Shown: positions 34,123 to 37,093 of the stretch, piece after piece | How the letters are laid out: each line of letters starts with the position of its first letter | How positions within the stretch are numbered: the stretch's first letter is position 1 | Assembly: GCA_013791855.1 (NCBI GenBank) | Contig: VMTA01000012.1 | Coordinates: 1 to 37,093, forward strand | DNA length: 37,093 nt | Reading direction: 5' to 3' | Source of the DNA: Sideroxydans sp. | GTDB lineage: Bacteria; Pseudomonadota; Gammaproteobacteria; Burkholderiales; Gallionellaceae | The notes under the pieces: model-generated | Told to the model about the DNA's origin: nothing | Seen by the model: the letters and a program-made list of their open reading frames with translations, nothing else | Databases searched by the model: none | Program-made: the position numbers and the translations under genes

Positions 34123-35091
34123 TCAGCAAACCTTGGGCTCCGTAGCGGCACCCGTCAGGAAGTCCAGCTTCTTGTCCAGGAACTCCTGCCACGGCATGTA
34201 ATGCGTACCATCGCAAGAAAAGGTAAGGCCTATCATGCCATTGAAGATATTGAGCCGGCCAGAACGCAGATAGATCGTCTCATCCATGAAACGCAGGTCG
34301 CGGAAACCGTTCAGTATCGAGTGCACAGCCTCTGCCGGTATCTCCGCATCAGCCGGGTAATCCACGCGCGGATAAGCCAAACACAGATCGGGCCTGCCCA
34401 GCTCGTCGATACCATGCAGGCGGAAACGGAAGCGGTCACTCATTTCCCAGATCGTGGCGCGCGAACTTGAGAAGTGCAGCTCGGCATGGAACACGCCGTG
34501 TATCGTGATCAGCTCGTTGATGATATGCAGCACGGTCTCGATCTGCTGGTCCATCAGGCTTTCCACGCGCTGCTGATGGAACAGCCCGCCGCGGATCGCC
34601 GGATCGCCCTTGAGTTGCATCCATTGACCGGGCTGGGAATACAGCGCCTGGGTGGCGGGAAGTTCGCGCATGTCGAAGTCCGCCCCCAGATAACCCAACA
34701 ACGCCCCCTGCTCCCCGCGAACCACCTGCACAGCGGTGAGCGAAGGACGTTTGACGTTCTGGCTGATATAGGCATCCGAAAGCGAGAAATCGCTTCCGGC
34801 GAGCGCCTCGGCGATATATGGACGGTGGCTGCGATCGCGACCGAACTGCCGTTCCATCAAGCCACCGCGGTATATGTTGGAAGTGATCTGCTTCGCCTTC
34901 GGGTCGAGCAAGTAGAGATACTTGCAATAAGGCAGCTCGCTCATCCCCTGCAACAATCTGGCTTCGAGCGCCTCACGCTGCGGCCATACCTGCATGCAAT
35001 CTTCCGCCAGGATGGAGAGCGAAGAAGAGAGCCAGCCTTTCAGGATCTTGCGCTGCCGCTCGATGGATTCATTCAGTTGCGGATTCATCAT
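34123..35091 (-). CDS. PDC/Cache-type sensory domain protein
   Basis: 322 residues from the ATG at 35091; an upstream in-frame GTG at 35250 would add 53 residues but has no ribosome-binding site and is rejected. Residues 20-160 read as a PDC (Cache) sensor: helix ERQRKILKGWLSSSLSILAED, then YLLDPKAKQITSNIYRGG, GRDRSHRPYIAEAL and LLGYLGADFDMRELP. No membrane helix and no output (GGDEF, HAMP, kinase) domain is attached. The remaining 160 residues are uncharacterised. It may be a soluble ligand-sensing partner. Coupled to a small upstream ORF via ATGA overlap. Confidence 0.72.
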   Translation of the reverse strand: MMNPQLNESIERQRKILKGWLSSSLSILAEDCMQVWPQREALEARLLQGMSELPYCKYLYLLDPKAKQITSNIYRGGLMERQFGRDRSHRPYIAEALAGSDFSLSDAYISQNVKRPSLTAVQVVRGEQGALLGYLGADFDMRELPATQALYSQPGQWMQLKGDPAIRGGLFHQQRVESLMDQQIETVLHIINELITIHGVFHAELHFSSSRATIWEMSDRFRFRLHGIDELGRPDLCLAYPRVDYPADAEIPAEAVHSILNGFRDLRFMDETIYLRSGRLNIFNGMIGLTFSCDGTHYMPWQEFLDKKLDFLTGAATEPKVC

Positions 35092-35204
35092 GATCGGGTA
35101 CCAGATCGTTGGCAGGAACAAAAACGGATATTCATGGGGCGATCGAAACCGGCGAAGCTTGCACCTGCCCGCCTGGATTCCCGCCGCGCAACTTTGCTTC
35201 CCAT
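35088..35204 (-). CDS. 38-residue ORF coupled to the sensor gene
   Basis: ATG at 35204 with an almost perfect Shine-Dalgarno (AAAGGAGGTCAGG) just upstream. Its TGA overlaps the ATG at 35091 in an ATGA junction, so ribosomes would reinitiate on the sensor gene, which itself has no Shine-Dalgarno. The peptide is basic and Cys-containing, with no family. Either a coupled leader ORF, or the remains of a longer N-terminus split by a frameshift. Confidence 0.5.
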   Translation of the reverse strand: MGSKVARRESRRAGASFAGFDRPMNIRFCSCQRSGTRS

Positions 35205-35306
35205 CCTGACCTCCTTTAGCCCTTGAGTAACTCCCACTCACGATGCCCACCGATCATCGCACACCCGCAGGGCAACCATCCCGGCACGGTCACGCCATCT
35301 GAACAC

Positions 35307-35693
35307 CTATTCCAGCGCGCCCTGCCAGAGCATGTCATAACCCAATTCCTTGGTCTCGACACAGAGCTTGGCCAGGGCCGCGAATTTATCCTTGAATGCC
35401 TTGTCCGCGTGCGAGCGCTCATGCTCCTCGAACGACTTCCAGTACGTCACGATCGCGATATGTTTCTCCGCCGAGCCCGGATCGCCCAGCGAGCCCTCCG
35501 CCGAAAGGAAACCGGAGAATGAATAGACCTGACCAGCGATGAAGCCGCCCTTGTCGCCGCCGTAGGTGTCTTTCACCACGTTGCACATCTCGGCCAGCGC
35601 CACCTCGACATCCTCGAAAGCCACGCCGGGTTTGATCGTGGCCGTATTGAAAAGCATCTTCGCCCCGAAAGGGATAGTGACAGGTGAGAACAT
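35307..35693 (-). CDS. ABM-like dimeric alpha-beta-barrel protein
   Basis: 128 residues with a very strong Shine-Dalgarno (AGGAGG) 6 bases before the ATG. A ferredoxin-like fold with TATIKPGVAFEDVEVALAEMCNVVKDT, HIAIVTYWKSFEEHERSHADKAFKDKFAALAK is typical of antibiotic-biosynthesis-monooxygenase or dimeric alpha-beta-barrel proteins (ligand binding or oxygenase/heme degrading). Function here unknown. Upstream of the PDC gene on the same strand, separated by about 100 bases. Confidence 0.75.
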   Translation of the reverse strand: MFSPVTIPFGAKMLFNTATIKPGVAFEDVEVALAEMCNVVKDTYGGDKGGFIAGQVYSFSGFLSAEGSLGDPGSAEKHIAIVTYWKSFEEHERSHADKAFKDKFAALAKLCVETKELGYDMLWQGALE

Positions 35694-35852
35694 GATGACC
35701 TCCTGTTGAAGTGAAGCAGGTTAAATAGAACCGCTCAAGCCAACTACAGGCGTTCCACTTTGTACCTATGCAGACAATCCATCAACCATTTTTCAATCAG
35801 TGTCACTGCAGCCCAGACGAGGTTCTTGCACTACTTGTTCTGAAATCGTGGC

Positions 35853-35861
35853 CTGTCCCCG
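35853..35861 (+). repeat. Left copy of a 9-base inverted repeat flanking the cytochrome gene
   Basis: CTGTCCCCG at 35853-35861 is matched in inverted orientation by CGGGGACAG at 36902-36910, so the cytochrome gene with its promoter is bracketed. TGTCCCC/GGGGACA ends are commonly left by mobile elements, but a 9-base match can arise by chance. Confidence 0.4.
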
Positions 35862-35908
35862 ATTAGTTGTTTCTCCAAGAAGGTTAATCCCGACCAATTT
35901 AATCAACA

Positions 35909-35936
35909 TTGACATGCGGACCGTTTTGAGTAACAT
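35909..35936 (+). promoter_or_regulatory. Candidate sigma70 promoter of the cytochrome gene
   Basis: A perfect -35 TTGACA (35909-35914) is followed after 16 bases by TAACAT (35931-35936, 4/6 to the -10). It gives a leader of about 85 bases, which includes the palindrome AGCAATTGCT (35938-35947) and an A/T-rich dyad-like stretch. The 334-base gap before the cytochrome gene (35694-36027) holds no gene; this promoter and the left inverted repeat are all I see. Confidence 0.5.
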
Positions 35937-36027
35937 TAGCAATTGCTGATATTTTAATATTAGAACTGGCATCTACAGCGAGTCTGACGAAGATATCTGC
36001 AACACCCAACAATCACAGGAGGTAATT

Positions 36028-36864
36028 ATGAGATTCACCCTTTCGTTGTCAGCTTGGCTGATGGCAGGCTTGATGGCCATGCATGGTTCCAGTGCACTGG
36101 CAGGCGATTCCGGAAAAGCCGCTGCCCCCTTCACTCCGCCGTCCGAGGAGTCTATGCCGTCCGGCCCCATGGGCGACGCGATTCGTTATGGACATCAGTT
36201 GACGTCCCAGACACAGGTCTACGCCAAGAAGTACGTGGGCAATGACCTGAACTGCACCAGTTGCCACCTGAATGGCGGCCGCACCCCCAACGCAGCGCCC
36301 TGGGTCGGCATCTGGGGCGTATTCCCCGAATACCGCACCCGCAACGCCCAGGTCAACACGCTGCAGGATCGCGTCAACGACTGCTTCCAGCGCTCGATGA
36401 ACGGCAAGCCTTTGCCGGTGGACAGCAAGGAGATGAACGGGATACTGGCCTACATGTGGTGGCTATCGAAGGATGTACCGACGGGCGTGGACGTGGCGGG
36501 ACGCGGCTTCAAGCGCATCAAAGCGGAACGTGCGCCGGACACTGCCAAGGGCAAGGCTATCTATGCCGAGAAGTGCTCGGCCTGTCACGGAGCCGATGGG
36601 CAAGGGATGAAAGGGCCGGAAGGGGAATACATGTTCCCGGCGCTCTGGGGACCGAAGTCTTTCAACATCGCAGCCGGCATGGCACGCCTGAACACTGCAG
36701 CCGCATTCGTCAAAGCCAACATGCCACTGGGGCAAGGCGGTAGCCTCACCGACCAAGAGGCCTACGATGTCGCAGCGTACTTCACCCAGCAGCCACGACC
36801 GGACTATGCCGCCAAGAAAAAGGATTGGCCAAATGGCGACAAGCCCAAGGATGCGCGCTACTGA
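36028..36864 (+). CDS. Dihaem cytochrome c, thiosulfate dehydrogenase TsdA-like
   Basis: 278 residues with an AGGAGGT ribosome-binding site 4 bases before the ATG. A Sec signal peptide (residues 1-25) exports it to the periplasm. Two haem motifs: CTSCH (76-80) and CSACH (183-187). Cys119 in RVNDCFQRSMNG fits the unusual His/Cys ligation of haem 1 in TsdA, and NMPLG (Met232) is a plausible distal ligand of haem 2. TsdA oxidises thiosulfate to tetrathionate, so this could be a sulfur-oxidation enzyme; similar dihaem c cytochromes with other roles cannot be excluded. Stands alone between a flanking inverted repeat and an IS3 element. Confidence 0.72.
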   Translation: MRFTLSLSAWLMAGLMAMHGSSALAGDSGKAAAPFTPPSEESMPSGPMGDAIRYGHQLTSQTQVYAKKYVGNDLNCTSCHLNGGRTPNAAPWVGIWGVFPEYRTRNAQVNTLQDRVNDCFQRSMNGKPLPVDSKEMNGILAYMWWLSKDVPTGVDVAGRGFKRIKAERAPDTAKGKAIYAEKCSACHGADGQGMKGPEGEYMFPALWGPKSFNIAAGMARLNTAAAFVKANMPLGQGGSLTDQEAYDVAAYFTQQPRPDYAAKKKDWPNGDKPKDARY

Positions 36865-36901
36865 TCATCTCTGAACGAAAGTCCCGAGAAACTGAACCAA
36901 A

Positions 36902-36910
36902 CGGGGACAG
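36902..36910 (-). repeat. Right copy of the 9-base inverted repeat
   Basis: CGGGGACAG, the inverted match of 35853-35861, about 38 bases after the cytochrome stop. It leads directly into the long hairpin that starts at 36908. Confidence 0.4.
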
Positions 36911-36954
36911 CATCGCAATCGTCTTATTCCAGCGCGGAAACGATTGCGATGCTG
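36908..36954. repeat. Perfect 15-bp inverted repeat
   Basis: CAGCATCGCAATCGT (36908-36922) and ACGATTGCGATGCTG (36940-36954) form a 15-bp perfect stem with a 17-base loop. There is no T tract, so it is not a typical rho-independent terminator. It lies between the cytochrome gene and the IS3 element and may be a REP-like sequence or the recombination junction of an inserted element. Confidence 0.65.
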
Positions 36955-36979
36955 AGCTAACCCGCCTTTAACGGACGGT

Positions 36980-37093
36980 TTAATTGGGCACATCTGTTTG
37001 CTGCTCAAACTGCACCGGACTGAGATAGCCCAAGGTCTGATGCCTGCGCTGGCGATTGTAGAATATTTCAATGTATTCGAAGATCGCTGCCCG
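36980..37093 (-). mobile_element. IS3-family transposase, C-terminal part (cut by window edge)
   Basis: The minus-strand frame is open to the window edge and ends at TAA (36980-36982). The last 37 residues include [20 protein letters not shown] then PVQFEQQ, the highly conserved C-terminus of IS3-family OrfB (rve-type DDE integrase). The element continues past position 37093. A possible right terminus, ending TG-AGCTAACCCGCC on the plus strand from 36953, would touch the 15-bp hairpin, but the terminal repeat cannot be confirmed without the other end. Confidence 0.85.

Noticed and set aside
36865-37071. 68-codon frame overlapping the IS3 fragment
   Set aside because: It is in a different frame from the conserved transposase C-terminus and spans the hairpin.

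Overview
This 37 kb window looks like chromosomal DNA of a betaproteobacterium. The best guess is a Gallionellaceae/Nitrosomonadales-type chemolithotroph (Sideroxydans-like). The reasons are the gene families seen together: RsuA, YaeQ, a Grx4/BolA/TusE-DsrC cluster, the TIGR03545/TIGR03546 pair, DUF455, a FabMG-like protein, many c-di-GMP proteins and a TsdA-like dihaem cytochrome c. The taxonomic call is inference; no rRNA or tRNA gene was seen. Nearly every base is coding, mostly on the minus strand from about 8.2 kb to 31.3 kb.

Left part (1-8.2 kb): the end of an outer-membrane beta-barrel gene, rsuA, a histidine-rich exported protein, an MscS channel plus MFS transporter pair, yaeQ, and a three-gene operon (TusE/DsrC-like, BolA-like, monothiol glutaredoxin). 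The promoter of that operon carries a sequence closely resembling an IscR type-1 Fe-S operator. Next come a GAF/HD-GYP/hemerythrin fusion and a RutE-type nitroreductase, which ends at a strong bidirectional terminator.

Middle (8.2-20 kb): a FabMG-like protein, a membrane diguanylate cyclase with a small partner gene, an orphan protein resembling the FliD C-terminus, and a tight GNAT-nitrilase-pepD operon (the two halves of YhcX-type fusions as separate genes). A PAS-PAS-GGDEF-EAL protein and another membrane GGDEF protein follow, with two small unknown genes between them.

Right-middle (20-31.3 kb): a long minus-strand run containing a spermidine-synthase-like protein, a DUF455 ferritin-like protein, a DUF4389 protein, an EI24 membrane protein, a GNAT, TIGR03545/TIGR03546, a cNMP-binding-domain protein, an EAL/HDOD protein, two lipoproteins (one with a rhodanese domain lacking its catalytic Cys), rsgA, and a 24-residue lysine-rich peptide gene with its own terminator. 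A 50-residue plus-strand gene with a strong ribosome-binding site lies at 22.1 kb.

Right end (31.3-37.1 kb): an SRPBCC protein, the ABC-F ATPase yheS (perhaps leaderless), a PDC/Cache-type sensor protein coupled to a small upstream ORF, an ABM-like protein, and a TsdA-like dihaem cytochrome between short inverted repeats. The window ends inside an IS3-family transposase, so this edge looks like an accessory or remodelled zone.

The dominant theme is cyclic-di-GMP and redox sensing: five proteins with GGDEF, EAL or HD-GYP domains in about 23 kb, one with a hemerythrin O2/redox domain. No defence system, CRISPR array, prophage or biosynthetic cluster was found. The most distinctive signals are the IscR-like operator, the HD-GYP-hemerythrin fusion, the split GNAT/nitrilase pair with pepD, the TIGR03545/03546 neighbourhood and several unlisted small genes.
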